A DNA stretch of 64,000 nt. Source: Pontibacter sp. FD36. GTDB taxonomy: Bacteria; Bacteroidota; Bacteroidia; Cytophagales; Hymenobacteraceae. The notes beneath the pieces are model-generated. The model ran no database searches. It saw nothing but the letters and a program-made list of their open reading frames with translations, and was not told the DNA's origin. Each line of letters begins with the position of its first letter. Position 1 is the first letter of the stretch. Location of the stretch: NCBI RefSeq assembly GCF_015686655.1, contig NZ_JADPMP010000004.1:186001-250000 (forward strand), given 5' to 3'. The translations under genes and the position numbers were made by a program. Below are positions 44,137 to 54,386 of the stretch, piece after piece.

Positions 44137-46898
44137 TAGCGTACTATTTCTACCCAGCCTTTATACTTACTGCGGCTGCGGTTCGGGTCAATGGATATAA
44201 ACTCAACCTCGGCCTCGTAATAGTAAACCCCATCTGTGAGGCGCTTACCATCGTTATCGGTGCCTGGCCAGTTGATATACGCATCTGAGTTGCTTTCGTA
44301 TACCTTCACGCCCCATCGGTTGAAGACTTTGAAGGTAGTGGAGCGAATAAACGCAGCCCTCGGGTCAGGTCTGAACACATCGTTCTTGCCATCAGCGTTA
44401 GGCGTAATAATGTTCGGCAGCTCGAAGAAGAAACAGTTGTCTTTGCACTCTTCGTTGCTTGGTTCGCTCTCCTCTCCTGCCAGACTGGTGGCCGTCACGT
44501 AGTAGCAAGCTGCAAAAGACTCCAGCCCAGTGTGGGTAAAGGTGGTCTCTTTCGTCGTGGCGATGGCGCGATACTCCGTTTCACCTGGTCCTCTAAAGTA
44601 TACCGTATAGAAGTCGATCTCGTCCGTACATCCATTTTCGATCTGTGGCACCCAGTTCAGCACATTCTGGTAAGGTGGCCGGGTCGGATTTGCAAAGAAA
44701 GCCTCGCAGTTGAGCACATCCAAGGTCAGTTCAGGCGGACAGATCACCAGCGGTATCTCCACGCACACTTCCTGGCTCAGGTTCTGCAATGGCTCTGGCA
44801 GACCGTCTATCTGGTAAGTGCCCTGGGTGCGTACCACATAGCAGTAGGTCTGGCCTCGCTCCAGTGGGGCGGCGGCAGTGCCATTGTCTGTAAAGGTGCC
44901 GCTGCTAGCTGATGCTGTTACGCTGCCTACCTGCACCAATTCATCCCCCACTACCCGGAAGATCTGGTGCTCCAGCACTTCATTACGCCACGGCACATTA
45001 TAGGTCCAGTTGAGTGTCACACCCAGTTCGTCGCCTGTACTTTGTGCTTCTGCAGCCAGTCGCACACTGGAGGCGGATGTCGAATCGCGCAGCATATCTG
45101 CTGAAGCACCACCTGGCGTAGTGGTGCTGTAAAACTCGAGTTTATATCGGTAAGCATTTTCCTCGGTATTCAACCCACTGTTCACATACACTGTGTCGCT
45201 CAGTCTACGGGAGGTAAATACCCGCTGATAGGCTCCGCCTGGCTCCTGCCCTGCCTTACGGTATAGGCGATACTCAAATGGTGGATTCAGACGTTCGATT
45301 CCCGGCCCCGGCTGCGTCCAGCGAACGGTGATCTGTCCGTTAGTCACATCGGTGCGGTCTACTGTTACATTCGTGATGTAAGGTATGTCACGCTCTATCA
45401 CAACACAGGCCTCCAGCGAAGCGATACTTTGTCCGCCGGCCGGTCTTGGAAACTCAGCATAGATCACATAGCAATACTCTGCGCCTGCTGCCAGTCCTTG
45501 CCCATTATTATCGTCCAAAAACTCTGTCGCATCTTTGCCTACCTCGCCTATCAGCACATAGCCCGTACTGGCAGGCACGCCAGTTTCACACGGGCCTGGT
45601 GTCCAGCCAGAAGGTCCTTCGCGCCTGTAGATCCGGATGGTGGCGGCATTCTGGCAGATATAGCTGTCCCAGGTCAGCCGCACGGTACGGTCCTGTCCGG
45701 TTGCCAGCAGGTTTTGAGGTGGCGGACCAATGACTCTGATGCGATAGGGCTGCAAGTCAGCCAGCTGTCTGGATGGCGGCGGCGGGTTATCCTCCGCTCT
45801 GAAAATGACTTGGTATGGGTTGGCGCGGACATCGTTGCAGGATGTATTCCATACCAGCTGTCCTGCTGCACGGCCTGGCTGGTTAACGGTCACATTGAAG
45901 GTGGCAGGTGGCAGAACACCACCAGTACCTGGCGCAGTGAGCGTGATCAGGTGACCGTCAGGGTCAGTAGCTGTGATGGTTGTGCGCAGCGTTTCGCCAG
46001 CCACAATACAGGTGTCGCGTGGCACCAGCACCGGCGGACGGTTACGGGCATCTACCACCAGGATCTGCATGTCGCGCACCACGGTACTGATCAGCACAGG
46101 CGCGGCGCCCGTGACACGCCACTCCTCTACTACAAATGCTACGTTATACTCTCCCAATCTGCAGGGAGCATCCCATGTTAATTGTCCGGTGATGGGATCG
46201 AGGGTAAAAGTAGAAGGTCCGGTGTTTGAGGAATTGCGGCAGTTATCCACGGTATGCGGATCGCGATAGCCGGGCACGTTAGTGATCGTTCCGGTTCCCT
46301 GGTTGCGGTGCTGCGGTTGTATCAGTCTGTATGCCAGGCTGTCTCCATCGTCATCAATAGCTCCTGGGTTGTGTACCCAACGCTCACCAGCTGTCGCCTC
46401 GTCAATAGGTGCCACGGTGAGCACCGGTGTGCTGTTCAGGCCACGGAGGGGGTTGATTGAAACAGTGGTCGTAATGGAAAAGGTGAGCTGATCGGTTGGA
46501 GCAGCCATGTTCAGGATGCCCCCGTTGCGGTTTTCCCCTACCCATGTGACAGGATAGGTACCGTTAGCCGCATAAATATACTCCCACACAAATACTTCAC
46601 GGTCAACATCCGGCTTTACTGGTGTTACAGACTGCCGATCCACCCTTACAGTATTACCATCTCCCATTGAAATAAACACAAAAGGGTCGTCGGCTGGAGA
46701 GGCGGTTTTGGTGTACATCACCATGGTGAAGAAGAACTTCCGGGGATTTGGGTTGGGACCAGTGTCCCTGCGGGCAGTAATATCTCCCGCCCTGATATGT
46801 GTTGCCTGCGCCTCGTATGCATACCCCAACAACAACATCAATACCAACAGCACAATGCGGCCAGGCAAGCAACAGCTCAAGCGTAAACTATTTGGCAT
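44136..46898 (-). CDS. Large secreted protein with type B type IX sorting domain
   Basis: A 920-aa surface protein. The start was set at 46898 (MPNSLRLSCCLPGRIVLLVL), because a promoter -7 box lies just upstream. A signal peptide is followed by beta-sandwich repeats of fibronectin type III or PKD kind (PQNLLATGQDRTVRLTWDSY, ITNVTVDRTDVTNGQITVRW). The last 90 residues are the gliding motility-associated C-terminal domain: NIITPNADGKNDVF, FKVFNRWGVKVYE, DGKRLTDGVYYYE. This sends it through the type IX system to the cell surface, probably as an adhesin. Confidence 0.9.
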   Translation of the reverse strand: MPNSLRLSCCLPGRIVLLVLMLLLGYAYEAQATHIRAGDITARRDTGPNPNPRKFFFTMVMYTKTASPADDPFVFISMGDGNTVRVDRQSVTPVKPDVDREVFVWEYIYAANGTYPVTWVGENRNGGILNMAAPTDQLTFSITTTVSINPLRGLNSTPVLTVAPIDEATAGERWVHNPGAIDDDGDSLAYRLIQPQHRNQGTGTITNVPGYRDPHTVDNCRNSSNTGPSTFTLDPITGQLTWDAPCRLGEYNVAFVVEEWRVTGAAPVLISTVVRDMQILVVDARNRPPVLVPRDTCIVAGETLRTTITATDPDGHLITLTAPGTGGVLPPATFNVTVNQPGRAAGQLVWNTSCNDVRANPYQVIFRAEDNPPPPSRQLADLQPYRIRVIGPPPQNLLATGQDRTVRLTWDSYICQNAATIRIYRREGPSGWTPGPCETGVPASTGYVLIGEVGKDATEFLDDNNGQGLAAGAEYCYVIYAEFPRPAGGQSIASLEACVVIERDIPYITNVTVDRTDVTNGQITVRWTQPGPGIERLNPPFEYRLYRKAGQEPGGAYQRVFTSRRLSDTVYVNSGLNTEENAYRYKLEFYSTTTPGGASADMLRDSTSASSVRLAAEAQSTGDELGVTLNWTYNVPWRNEVLEHQIFRVVGDELVQVGSVTASASSGTFTDNGTAAAPLERGQTYCYVVRTQGTYQIDGLPEPLQNLSQEVCVEIPLVICPPELTLDVLNCEAFFANPTRPPYQNVLNWVPQIENGCTDEIDFYTVYFRGPGETEYRAIATTKETTFTHTGLESFAACYYVTATSLAGEESEPSNEECKDNCFFFELPNIITPNADGKNDVFRPDPRAAFIRSTTFKVFNRWGVKVYESNSDAYINWPGTDNDGKRLTDGVYYYEAEVEFISIDPNRSRSKYKGWVEIVR

Positions 46899-46925
46899 AA
46901 GCGTAGAGTTAGGTTTGGCGCTGAA

Positions 46926-46933
46926 CAAAGGTA
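46926..46933 (-). promoter_or_regulatory. -7 box of the large secreted protein gene
   Basis: TACCTTTG on the minus strand fits TAnnTTTG. With transcription starting about 7 bases on, the 46928 start would be lost, which supports 46898. No clear -33 TTG at the right distance. Confidence 0.45.
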
Positions 46934-47051
46934 AAATGAAAACTGAATTTTTACCTTTTTATTATCAACAATCACAAGAAAAGTGGGTTTATAATATATG
47001 GTTTTCAGTCCTACGCATTGCAATTTAGATTGATTCAAAATATGCTATTTA

Positions 47052-47083
47052 ATTGTTTTATACGGGCTCCGCTTGTACCTTTG
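47052..47083 (+). promoter_or_regulatory. Promoter of the sdh operon
   Basis: ATTG at 47052-47055, 20 bases, then TACCTTTG at 47076-47083: a close match to the Bacteroidota sigma-ABfr promoter. The sdhC start is 43 bases downstream. Confidence 0.75.
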
Positions 47084-47126
47084 GGCATTAAAAAGCATTC
47101 ATTACTTAACCTTCTAACAAATACAG

Positions 47127-47816
47127 ATGAATTGGTTTACTAAAACGTTTTCCAGTACAATCGGCCGCAAGATCATCATGTCTATCACAGGTCTTTTCCT
47201 GTGTTCTTTCCTGGTAGTGCACCTGATAGGTAACTTAACGCTATTCAAAGGTGATGACGGCGTGACATTTAACCTGTACTCTCACTTCATGGCGAATAAC
47301 CCGATCATCCGCACCATGGAGATTGTATTGGTTCTGGGATTTGTGTTTCACATCTACGATGCGCTTGTACTGACGCGTCGTAACAAAGCAGCCCGCCCTG
47401 TTGGATACGCAGAGAATCATCCACAGGAGAACAGCACGTGGTCTTCCCGTAACATGGGCCTTTTGGGTACTGTGATTCTGGTGTTCCTGATCATTCACCT
47501 TTGGAACTTCTTCGTTCCAGCTCGTTTTGGTGCCGCTGGGGGCCTGGAGGGTGTTGTGATTGAGAATGTAGACTATGACAACCTTTACCTGAAGGTAGTG
47601 CAGTCTTTCCAAATCTGGTGGTATGTGCTGATCTACGTAATTTCCATGATCGCTTTGGCTTATCACCTGATCCACGGCTTCCAGAGCGCCTTCCAGTCAC
47701 TGGGCCTGACGCACAAAAAATACACCCCGTTCATTAAGACATTCGGTGTTGTATTCTCTATAGCGGTTTGCTTTGGCTTTGCCATCATTCCGATTTATTT
47801 CTTTTTCGCTGCATAA
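47127..47816 (+). CDS. sdhC: Succinate dehydrogenase / fumarate reductase cytochrome b subunit
   Basis: A 229-aa membrane anchor of complex II with five predicted helices (for example IIMSITGLFLCSFLVVHLIG and VLIYVISMIALAYHLIHGFQ), with conserved His residues that bind heme b: HLIGN, FHIYDA, HLWNFF, YHLIHG. It passes electrons from succinate to menaquinone. This single large anchor is the type B form typical for Bacteroidota. sdhA and sdhB follow. Confidence 0.95.
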   Translation: MNWFTKTFSSTIGRKIIMSITGLFLCSFLVVHLIGNLTLFKGDDGVTFNLYSHFMANNPIIRTMEIVLVLGFVFHIYDALVLTRRNKAARPVGYAENHPQENSTWSSRNMGLLGTVILVFLIIHLWNFFVPARFGAAGGLEGVVIENVDYDNLYLKVVQSFQIWWYVLIYVISMIALAYHLIHGFQSAFQSLGLTHKKYTPFIKTFGVVFSIAVCFGFAIIPIYFFFAA

Positions 47817-47837
47817 CATAAACTTTCATTAGTTGCT

Positions 47838-49772
47838 ATGATATTAGATTCAAAAATCCCGGAAGGCGCCTTAGCTGAAAAATGGGATAAGCATAAATTC
47901 AATGTGAAGCTGGTTAACCCAGCCAACAAGCGTAAATACGACATCATTGTAGTGGGTACTGGTCTTGCCGGTGCTTCTGCTGCTGCCACACTCGGCGAAC
48001 TAGGCTACAACGTGAAAGCGTTTTGCTTCCAGGATTCCCCTCGCCGTGCGCACTCTATCGCTGCGCAGGGTGGTATCAACGCCGCTAAAAACTACCAGAA
48101 CGACGGTGACTCTATCTTCCGTCTGTTCTACGACACCATCAAAGGTGGTGACTACCGCGCCCGTGAGGCAAATGTATACCGCCTTGCTCAGGTGTCAGTG
48201 AACATCATTGACCAGTGCGTGGCGCAGGGTGTTCCTTTCGCCCGTGAGTACGGCGGTCTGCTGGCTAACCGTTCATTCGGTGGTGCGCAGGTATCCCGTA
48301 CCTTCTACGCCCGCGGCCAGACCGGACAGCAGCTGCTACTGGGTGCTTACTCTGCACTGAACCGTCAGATCGCTTACGGTAAAGTAAAGATGTACCCACG
48401 CACCGAGATGCTGGACCTCGTAATGGTGGACGGCAAAGCCCGTGGCATTGTGGTGCGTAACCTGATCACAGGTAAAATTGAGTCGCACAGTGCACATGCC
48501 GTGGTGCTGGCAACAGGTGGTTACGGCAACGTATTCTTCCTTTCTACTAACGCGATGGGCTCTAACGCTACGGCGGCCTGGAGAGCGCACAAGAAAGGGG
48601 CTTTGTTCGCTAACCCTTGCTTCACACAGATTCACCCAACCTGTATCCCTGTATCCGGTGAGTACCAGTCTAAACTGACGCTGATGTCAGAGTCCCTGCG
48701 TAACGACGGTCGTGTATGGGTACCTAAGACTGTGGAGATCGCTCAGCGCCTGCGCAAGGGTGAGATCACAGTAAACGATATCAAAGAAGAAGACCGCGAT
48801 TACTATCTGGAGCGTAAGTACCCTGCCTTCGGTAACCTGGTACCACGTGACGTAGCATCGCGTAACGCAAAACTGATGTGCGACGAAGGACGTGGCGTGG
48901 GTGCCTCTGGCCTGGCCGTATACCTTGACTTTGCTGATGCAATCCGACGCGAGGGTCAACCAGCGATCGCTGCCAAGTATGGCAACCTGTTTGACATGTA
49001 CGCCAAGATTACGGATGAAAACCCGTATGAAAAACCGATGCGCATTTACCCTGCCGTGCACTATACCATGGGTGGTCTGTGGGTTGACTACAACCTGATG
49101 ACAAACATCCCTGGCTTATACGCTACAGGAGAGTGTAACTTCTCTGATCACGGTGCAAACCGCCTGGGTGCTTCAGCCCTGATGCAGGGACTGGCAGACG
49201 GTTACTTTGTGATTCCTTACACTATCGGTGACTACCTGGCACAAACGCCTTACGATAAAGTAAGTGTTGATCACCCTGCCTTCAAAGAAGCTGAGCAGAA
49301 TGTAAAAGCCACTACTGATCGCTTACTAGCTATCAAAGGTAACCGCACAGTAGATGACTTCCATAAGGCGCTTGGTTTGCTTATGTGGGATTACTGCGGT
49401 ATGGCCCGTAATGCTGAAGGACTACAGTTCGCGAAGCACGAAATCCGCAAGCTGCGTGACGAGTTCTGGCAGAACGTAAAAGTGACTGGCGTAAACGAAG
49501 AGCTGAACCAGACACTGGAAAAAGCGCACCGCGTAGCCGACTTCCTGGAACTGGGTGAGCTGATGGTAGACGACGCACTGAACAGAAACGAGTCGTGCGG
49601 TGGTCACTTCCGTGAAGAGTACCAAACACCAGAAAACGAAGCCCTGCGCGATGACGAGAACTATGCTTACGTAGCCGCCTGGGAGTTTACAGGTGTTGGC
49701 AACGAACCAGTCCTGCACAAGGAAGAGCTGAAGTTTGAAAACGTGAAGCTGACGCAGCGTAGCTATAAATAA
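47838..49772 (+). CDS. sdhA: Succinate dehydrogenase / fumarate reductase flavoprotein subunit
   Basis: A 644-aa flavoprotein. The FAD-binding start is [39 protein letters not shown] carries the covalent-flavin type His; HPTCIPVSG and TMGGLWVDY belong to the dicarboxylate site. It oxidises succinate to fumarate in the TCA cycle, or the reverse. It starts 21 bases after sdhC; a palindromic repeat separates it from sdhB. Confidence 0.97.
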   Translation: MILDSKIPEGALAEKWDKHKFNVKLVNPANKRKYDIIVVGTGLAGASAAATLGELGYNVKAFCFQDSPRRAHSIAAQGGINAAKNYQNDGDSIFRLFYDTIKGGDYRAREANVYRLAQVSVNIIDQCVAQGVPFAREYGGLLANRSFGGAQVSRTFYARGQTGQQLLLGAYSALNRQIAYGKVKMYPRTEMLDLVMVDGKARGIVVRNLITGKIESHSAHAVVLATGGYGNVFFLSTNAMGSNATAAWRAHKKGALFANPCFTQIHPTCIPVSGEYQSKLTLMSESLRNDGRVWVPKTVEIAQRLRKGEITVNDIKEEDRDYYLERKYPAFGNLVPRDVASRNAKLMCDEGRGVGASGLAVYLDFADAIRREGQPAIAAKYGNLFDMYAKITDENPYEKPMRIYPAVHYTMGGLWVDYNLMTNIPGLYATGECNFSDHGANRLGASALMQGLADGYFVIPYTIGDYLAQTPYDKVSVDHPAFKEAEQNVKATTDRLLAIKGNRTVDDFHKALGLLMWDYCGMARNAEGLQFAKHEIRKLRDEFWQNVKVTGVNEELNQTLEKAHRVADFLELGELMVDDALNRNESCGGHFREEYQTPENEALRDDENYAYVAAWEFTGVGNEPVLHKEELKFENVKLTQRSYK

Positions 49773-49779
49773 TGGATAA

Positions 49780-49858
49780 TTAATAATTAAGAATGAGTAA
49801 TAGATCTGGGAAACAGATGATTGAAGTTCTTAATTCGTAATTCTTAATTCGTAATTAA
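49780..49858. repeat. AT-rich imperfect inverted repeat between sdhA and sdhB
   Basis: TTAATAATTAAGAAT (49780-49794) is mirrored by ATTCTTAATT-CG-TAATTAA near 49839-49858, with a second copy TTCTTAATTCGTAATT at 49827-49842. It looks like a small dispersed element placed inside an operon. Confidence 0.5.
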
Positions 49859-49865
49859 TAAAGAA

Positions 49866-50648
49866 ATGGCTGGAAGTAATCCAAATGCTAAACCAATGGA
49901 CCTCACATTGAAGATTTGGCGCCAAAAAGATAGAAATACTGCAGGTCAGCTGGTAACCTATCCGCTTAAGAACATATCTCCGGATATGTCTTTCCTGGAA
50001 ATGCTGGACGTGCTAAACGAAGAACTTCTGGTAAGAGGTGAAGAGCCTGTTGCCTTTGACCATGACTGCCGCGAAGGTATATGCGGTATGTGCAGCTTGT
50101 TCATCAACGGCCGTGCACACGGTCCGGAGCGCGGTACTACTACGTGCCAGTTGCACATGCGTCACTTTAACCACGGCGATACCATCACGATCGAGCCTTG
50201 GAGAGCAGCAGCTTTCCCAGTACACAAAGACCTGATCGTTGACCGTTCTGCCTTCGACCGCATTCAGCAGGCTGGTGGTTATGTATCCGTAAACACAGGT
50301 GGTGTACCTGACGCAAACGAGATTCCTATACCTAAAACTATCGCTGACAAAGCGTTTGACGCAGCAACCTGTATTGGTTGTGGTGCCTGTGTGGCGGCAT
50401 GTAAGAACGCCTCTGCCATGCTGTTTGTAAGCGCGAAGGTATCACAGTTGGCTATGTTGCCACAGGGCAAAGTAGAAGCTAAAACCCGCGCGGAAAATAT
50501 GGTAGCCCAGATGGACGTAGAAGGATTTGGTGCCTGCTCAAACACAGGTGCCTGTGCGGCTGAGTGTCCGGTAGGCATATCGCTTGACAACATTGCGATG
50601 TTGAACCGTGAGTATCTTGGCGCTAAAGCAAGCTCTGAGAACGTATAG
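49866..50648 (+). CDS. sdhB: Succinate dehydrogenase / fumarate reductase iron-sulfur subunit
   Basis: A 260-aa iron-sulfur subunit. The 2Fe-2S ligands are in [11 protein letters not shown] with a further Cys in TTCQLH; the second domain has [13 protein letters not shown] and [15 protein letters not shown] for the 4Fe-4S and 3Fe-4S clusters. It carries electrons from SdhA to the heme anchor. The gene is last in the operon and ends before a terminator. Confidence 0.96.
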   Translation: MAGSNPNAKPMDLTLKIWRQKDRNTAGQLVTYPLKNISPDMSFLEMLDVLNEELLVRGEEPVAFDHDCREGICGMCSLFINGRAHGPERGTTTCQLHMRHFNHGDTITIEPWRAAAFPVHKDLIVDRSAFDRIQQAGGYVSVNTGGVPDANEIPIPKTIADKAFDAATCIGCGACVAACKNASAMLFVSAKVSQLAMLPQGKVEAKTRAENMVAQMDVEGFGACSNTGACAAECPVGISLDNIAMLNREYLGAKASSENV

Positions 50649-50670
50649 TTAGCCTGATTCTATTGAGCTT

Positions 50671-50703
50671 AAAAGGCGAGACAGGAAACTGTTCTCGCCT
50701 TTT
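50671..50703 (+). terminator. Terminator of the sdh operon
   Basis: AAAAGGCGAGA (50671-50681) pairs with TCTCGCCTTTT (50693-50703), followed by GCTTTTATAT. Confidence 0.85.
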
Positions 50704-50796
50704 GCTTTTATATTCGCACAAATATTCTGACATCTATACTTTTCTGTAAACCGTAAAGACTAGCGTCTGTTTACAGGAAAACACCTACACGATACT

Positions 50797-51321
50797 ATGA
50801 TCACCATTATAACGGGCACAAACAGACCATCCTCCAACTCCAGAGCTGTAGCCAATCTGTACTCAAAACTGCTGGACGAACGCCAAATAGCTAACCAAAT
50901 ACTAGACTTAGCTGACCTTCCGGCTGACTTTACAACATCAGCTCTTTACGATAACATTGGCACAAACCAAGCCTTTAACGACCTGAGCGCTCTTATTGGT
51001 GATTCAGAAAAGTTTGTATTCATCGTGCCGGAGTACAACGGTTCATTCCCAGGCGTCCTCAAGGCTTTTATTGATGGTCTTTCCTACCCTAACACTTTTC
51101 GCAACAAAAAGGCAGCTTTGGTTGGCCTCTCATCCGGAGTACAAGGCAGTGGCCTGGCCATGAGCCACCTGACAGATATTTTCAATTACCTGGGCATGCA
51201 CGTATTGGCGCTAAAACCGCGCTTGGCTCAAATTGAGAAGAACTTCGATGGAGCTGCTATCACAAACGAGCTATACCTGGAACTACTAAAACAGCAGATT
51301 GATCAATTCATCCATTTCTAA
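50797..51321 (+). CDS. NADPH-dependent FMN reductase family protein
   Basis: A 174-aa flavodoxin-fold reductase. The FMN phosphate loop is ITGTNRPSSNSRAVA and the second loop is VPEYNGSFPGVLKAFIDGL, the signature of this family. GLSSGVQGSGLAMSHL fits the flavin-contacting part. It probably reduces quinones, azo compounds or flavin with NADPH. It is monocistronic, between two terminators. Confidence 0.88.
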   Translation: MITIITGTNRPSSNSRAVANLYSKLLDERQIANQILDLADLPADFTTSALYDNIGTNQAFNDLSALIGDSEKFVFIVPEYNGSFPGVLKAFIDGLSYPNTFRNKKAALVGLSSGVQGSGLAMSHLTDIFNYLGMHVLALKPRLAQIEKNFDGAAITNELYLELLKQQIDQFIHF

Positions 51322-51361
51322 TAGCCAAGCTATACTGTAAGTGTAGGTATAGGTATAAAAA

Positions 51362-51388
51362 AAGAGCCCGCTTTGACAGCGGGCTCTT
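51362..51388. terminator. Terminator of the division and cell wall cluster
   Basis: AAGAGCCCGCT (51362-51372) pairs with AGCGGGCTCTT (51378-51388), and on the minus strand eight or more T follow. It stops the ftsZ transcript and faces the FMN reductase gene. Confidence 0.9.
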
Positions 51389-51415
51389 CACATTATTAGA
51401 AAACAGGATTAAAAA

Positions 51416-53032
51416 TTAGTCTACATTATCATGTAGAAAGCGGTTATCACCTAGTATCTCGTTGTCATCGTTTAGGTTGAAACGGGATATGTTGCGTTCA
51501 GAAGAGTGTGCAACTGAATCCAGGGCAACATTGCGGCGCAGGTAAGCCGGTACGTCCAGCTTCTCTTTCATCGCTTCGCTCGTGGTCATGTCGGCGCTGA
51601 GCATTTTCAGGCGCTCACGGCGCTCAATTGCTTTTTGCTTCATCAGCTCACGCTCAGCTTCAAGGCGCTTTGCTTCACGTGTGGCATAGTCTTCTTGTTG
51701 CTGCGCACCAAAGCCGTTGCTGAACTCCTGCGTAGCAGAACCCTCTAGGTTAAAAACACGGCGCTGCGGTTGCTGCTGTACAGGCTGCTGTGGCTGTGGG
51801 GCCTGCGGCTGCTGGTACTGCTGTTGCTGAGGCGCTTGTGGCTGAACTGGCTGTTGCGGCTGCTCCACCACCGGGCGACGAATTTCGAACTGCTGCTGCA
51901 CTGGTTGCTGTGGTTGTGGTGTCACAACAGGCGCTACCACTGGCTCAGGCACAAAGTTCACCATTTTAGGTTGCTCTGGCTTGGCTGGCTCTGCTACTTC
52001 AATTTTTTTTTGGCTATCCAGGTCAAACACCGTTTTCTTTGGCTCAATGATAACCTCTGCATCACTGGCAAAACCAGTAGCAATTACGGTTACACGAATA
52101 CTCTGACCAAGTGAAGAATCGATACCGTGACCAAAAATTACTTCAGCTTCCTGCCCGGCTTTATCCTGGATATATTCTGTGATTTCAGTCAATTCGTCCA
52201 TTTCAAGCTCAGCCTGCTCACCAGACATAATTGAAAGGAGGATTCTCTGAGCACCGTGGATGTCGGTGTTATTCAGCAAAGGAGAAGAAAGCGCCTCTTC
52301 AGCAGCACGCAGGGCACGGCCCTCACCTTCTGTAGTTGCAGAACCCATCACTGCAGCTCCAGAGTCTTTCATTACAGTCTTCACGTCTTCAAAGTCAACG
52401 TTCACTTCGGCTGTAACGGTGATAATCTCAGCAATAGATTTAGCGGCTGTTGTCAACACGTTGTCAGCTTTGGAGAAAGCCTCACGAATGGTCAGGTTAC
52501 CGAACATCTCGCGCAGCTTATCATTGAGGATAACAAGGATTGTGTCGCAATTTTCACTTAGTTCTTTGATACCGTTCTCAGCGGCAGTCTTTTTCTTCTT
52601 TCCTTCGAAAACGAAAGGAGCTGTAACAATACCCACTGTTAGGATACCGAGTTCTTTAGCCACCTTTGCGATAACCGGAGCTGCACCAGTACCTGTACCA
52701 CCACCCATACCAGCCGTGATAAACACCATCTTGGTATCGTTGCTTAGTAACTCGCGTATCTCTTCCTTGCTCTCCAGCGCTGCATGCTTTCCTTTCTCAG
52801 GGTTGGCACCGGCGCCAAGACCTTCAGTCAGGTTCAAGCCTATTTGTAGTTTATTTGGAACACTGCTGCTTTTCAGCGCTTGCATATCTGTATTACAGAT
52901 CACGAATTCCACATCTTTGATACCTTGGCTATACATGTGGTTAACCGCGTTGCTGCCACCGCCCCCGACGCCAATCACCTTGATGATGGACTTACCGCTT
53001 GCCGGCAGGTCAAAACTGTACATTGATGTCAT
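51416..53032 (-). CDS. ftsZ: Cell division protein FtsZ
   Basis: A 538-aa tubulin homologue that forms the division ring. The GTP site is GVGGGGSNAVNHM and GMGGGTGTGAAPV. The GTPase core ends near residue 320; then comes a long linker, very rich in Gln and Pro (PQQPVQQQ, PQAPQQQQYQQ), and a C-terminal tail with NDDNEILGDNRFLHDNVD. This extended tail is normal in Bacteroidota, the length of the Q/P tract is notable. It is the last gene of the cluster; ftsA is 46 bases upstream. Confidence 0.98.
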   Translation of the reverse strand: MTSMYSFDLPASGKSIIKVIGVGGGGSNAVNHMYSQGIKDVEFVICNTDMQALKSSSVPNKLQIGLNLTEGLGAGANPEKGKHAALESKEEIRELLSNDTKMVFITAGMGGGTGTGAAPVIAKVAKELGILTVGIVTAPFVFEGKKKKTAAENGIKELSENCDTILVILNDKLREMFGNLTIREAFSKADNVLTTAAKSIAEIITVTAEVNVDFEDVKTVMKDSGAAVMGSATTEGEGRALRAAEEALSSPLLNNTDIHGAQRILLSIMSGEQAELEMDELTEITEYIQDKAGQEAEVIFGHGIDSSLGQSIRVTVIATGFASDAEVIIEPKKTVFDLDSQKKIEVAEPAKPEQPKMVNFVPEPVVAPVVTPQPQQPVQQQFEIRRPVVEQPQQPVQPQAPQQQQYQQPQAPQPQQPVQQQPQRRVFNLEGSATQEFSNGFGAQQQEDYATREAKRLEAERELMKQKAIERRERLKMLSADMTTSEAMKEKLDVPAYLRRNVALDSVAHSSERNISRFNLNDDNEILGDNRFLHDNVD

Positions 53033-53078
53033 ACTAAAATCTCCTGCTATTATGGGTTTCTAATAATTATGCTTCTTA

Positions 53079-54374
53079 CTAATCGATGTCGTCCGACAGA
53101 AGTCCTTTAATTCTGTCGAGCAATCCCTTGCCGCTGCTTTCTTTGCTGGCGGTCTTTGTTGTTACCACTCTGTTATACTCTTCGTGCTGCTGCACCTCCA
53201 CATGCTTCTCTTCACGCTGGTCAAGTGACTGGTAGCCAGCCAACACCAGCCCCACACCCGTTGCGTGCATCGGGCTCTTTACAGCATCGATCTTCGACTT
53301 GCCCAGGTGCTCGTTCGGATAGCCAATGCGGGTATCCATACCGGTGATGTACTCTACCAGTTGCACCAGGTTCTGAAGCTGAGCGCCTCCGCCTGTGATC
53401 ACGATACCGGCTGCCAGGCTGTTGCTATACCCTGAACGAACAATTTCCGAGTAGATCAGTTCCACGATCTCTTCCATTCTCGCCTCAATAATATAGGCCA
53501 GGTTCTTCAGAGAGATCTCTTTAGGCGTACGGTCACGCAAACCCGGGATCGAAACAATCTCATTATCAGATGCTTCATCAGCAATCGCCTTTCCAAACTT
53601 CACTTTCAGCTGCTCCGCCTGGTTCTGCATCACCATGCAGCCCTGCTTGATGTCTGACGTAATGATATTACCCCCGAAAGGTAAAACTGCCGTATGGCGG
53701 ATAATATTGTCTTTGAAAATGGCCAGGTCCGTTGTACCTCCACCAATATCAACTAAGGCTACCCCGGCTTCCTTCTCTTCGTCGCTTAGGACCGACATGC
53801 TCGAAGCAAGAGGCTCCAAAATCAGATTATCAATCTCCAGACCGGCACGGGCGATGCATTTGTTAATATTGCTGATCGCGTTCGACTGCGCGGTGATAAT
53901 GTGGAAGTTGCCCTCCAGACGCACCCCCGACATACCTACCGGATCGACTATACCTTCTTCGTAATCCACTTTATACTCCTGCGGCATTACGTGGATGATC
54001 TCACTCCCCGGAGGCGTTACCAGGCGGTACATGTCGTTCGTCAGGCGGTTCACATCCTCAACCGTGATCTCATCATCCGTCATTTGGCGGGTAATGCTGC
54101 CATTGTGCTGCAGGCTTTTGATGTGCTGCCCGGCAATTCCCACGTTGACCACCTTGATGTTGATACTCGCCTGATCTTCGGCCTGCTGAACGGCTTTTCT
54201 GATCGCCTCTACGGTTTTGTCGATGTTGCTGACAATACCACGTACCACCCCTTCCGAGATGGCTTTGCCCATCCCCAGGATTTCCAGCTTTCCATACTCA
54301 TTCTTCCGACCAACAAGTGCGCAAACTTTGGTTGTGCCGATGTCCAAGCCTACTACTATTTTGTCGTTCTGCAT
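53079..54374 (-). CDS. ftsA: Cell division protein FtsA
   Basis: A 431-aa actin-like protein that ties FtsZ to the membrane. The phosphate loops are VVGLDIGTTKVCALVG and LVDIGGGTTDLAIF, and the adenosine motif is GIVITGGGAQL. The C-terminus ends in a short amphipathic helix GLLDRIKGLLSDD as membrane anchor, separated by a charged linker. Twelve bases separate it from ftsQ. Confidence 0.97.
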   Translation of the reverse strand: MQNDKIVVGLDIGTTKVCALVGRKNEYGKLEILGMGKAISEGVVRGIVSNIDKTVEAIRKAVQQAEDQASINIKVVNVGIAGQHIKSLQHNGSITRQMTDDEITVEDVNRLTNDMYRLVTPPGSEIIHVMPQEYKVDYEEGIVDPVGMSGVRLEGNFHIITAQSNAISNINKCIARAGLEIDNLILEPLASSMSVLSDEEKEAGVALVDIGGGTTDLAIFKDNIIRHTAVLPFGGNIITSDIKQGCMVMQNQAEQLKVKFGKAIADEASDNEIVSIPGLRDRTPKEISLKNLAYIIEARMEEIVELIYSEIVRSGYSNSLAAGIVITGGGAQLQNLVQLVEYITGMDTRIGYPNEHLGKSKIDAVKSPMHATGVGLVLAGYQSLDQREEKHVEVQQHEEYNRVVTTKTASKESSGKGLLDRIKGLLSDDID

Positions 54375-54386
54375 ATGCTGTATATG

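Noticed and set aside
45429-46181. 250-codon open frame opposite the large type IX-secreted protein
   Set aside because: Shadow frame within a repeat-domain gene; no protein pattern.
52260-53063. 267-codon open frame on the plus strand opposite ftsZ
   Set aside because: Ser/Pro/Leu-rich shadow of the FtsZ GTPase core; no start context and no motif.
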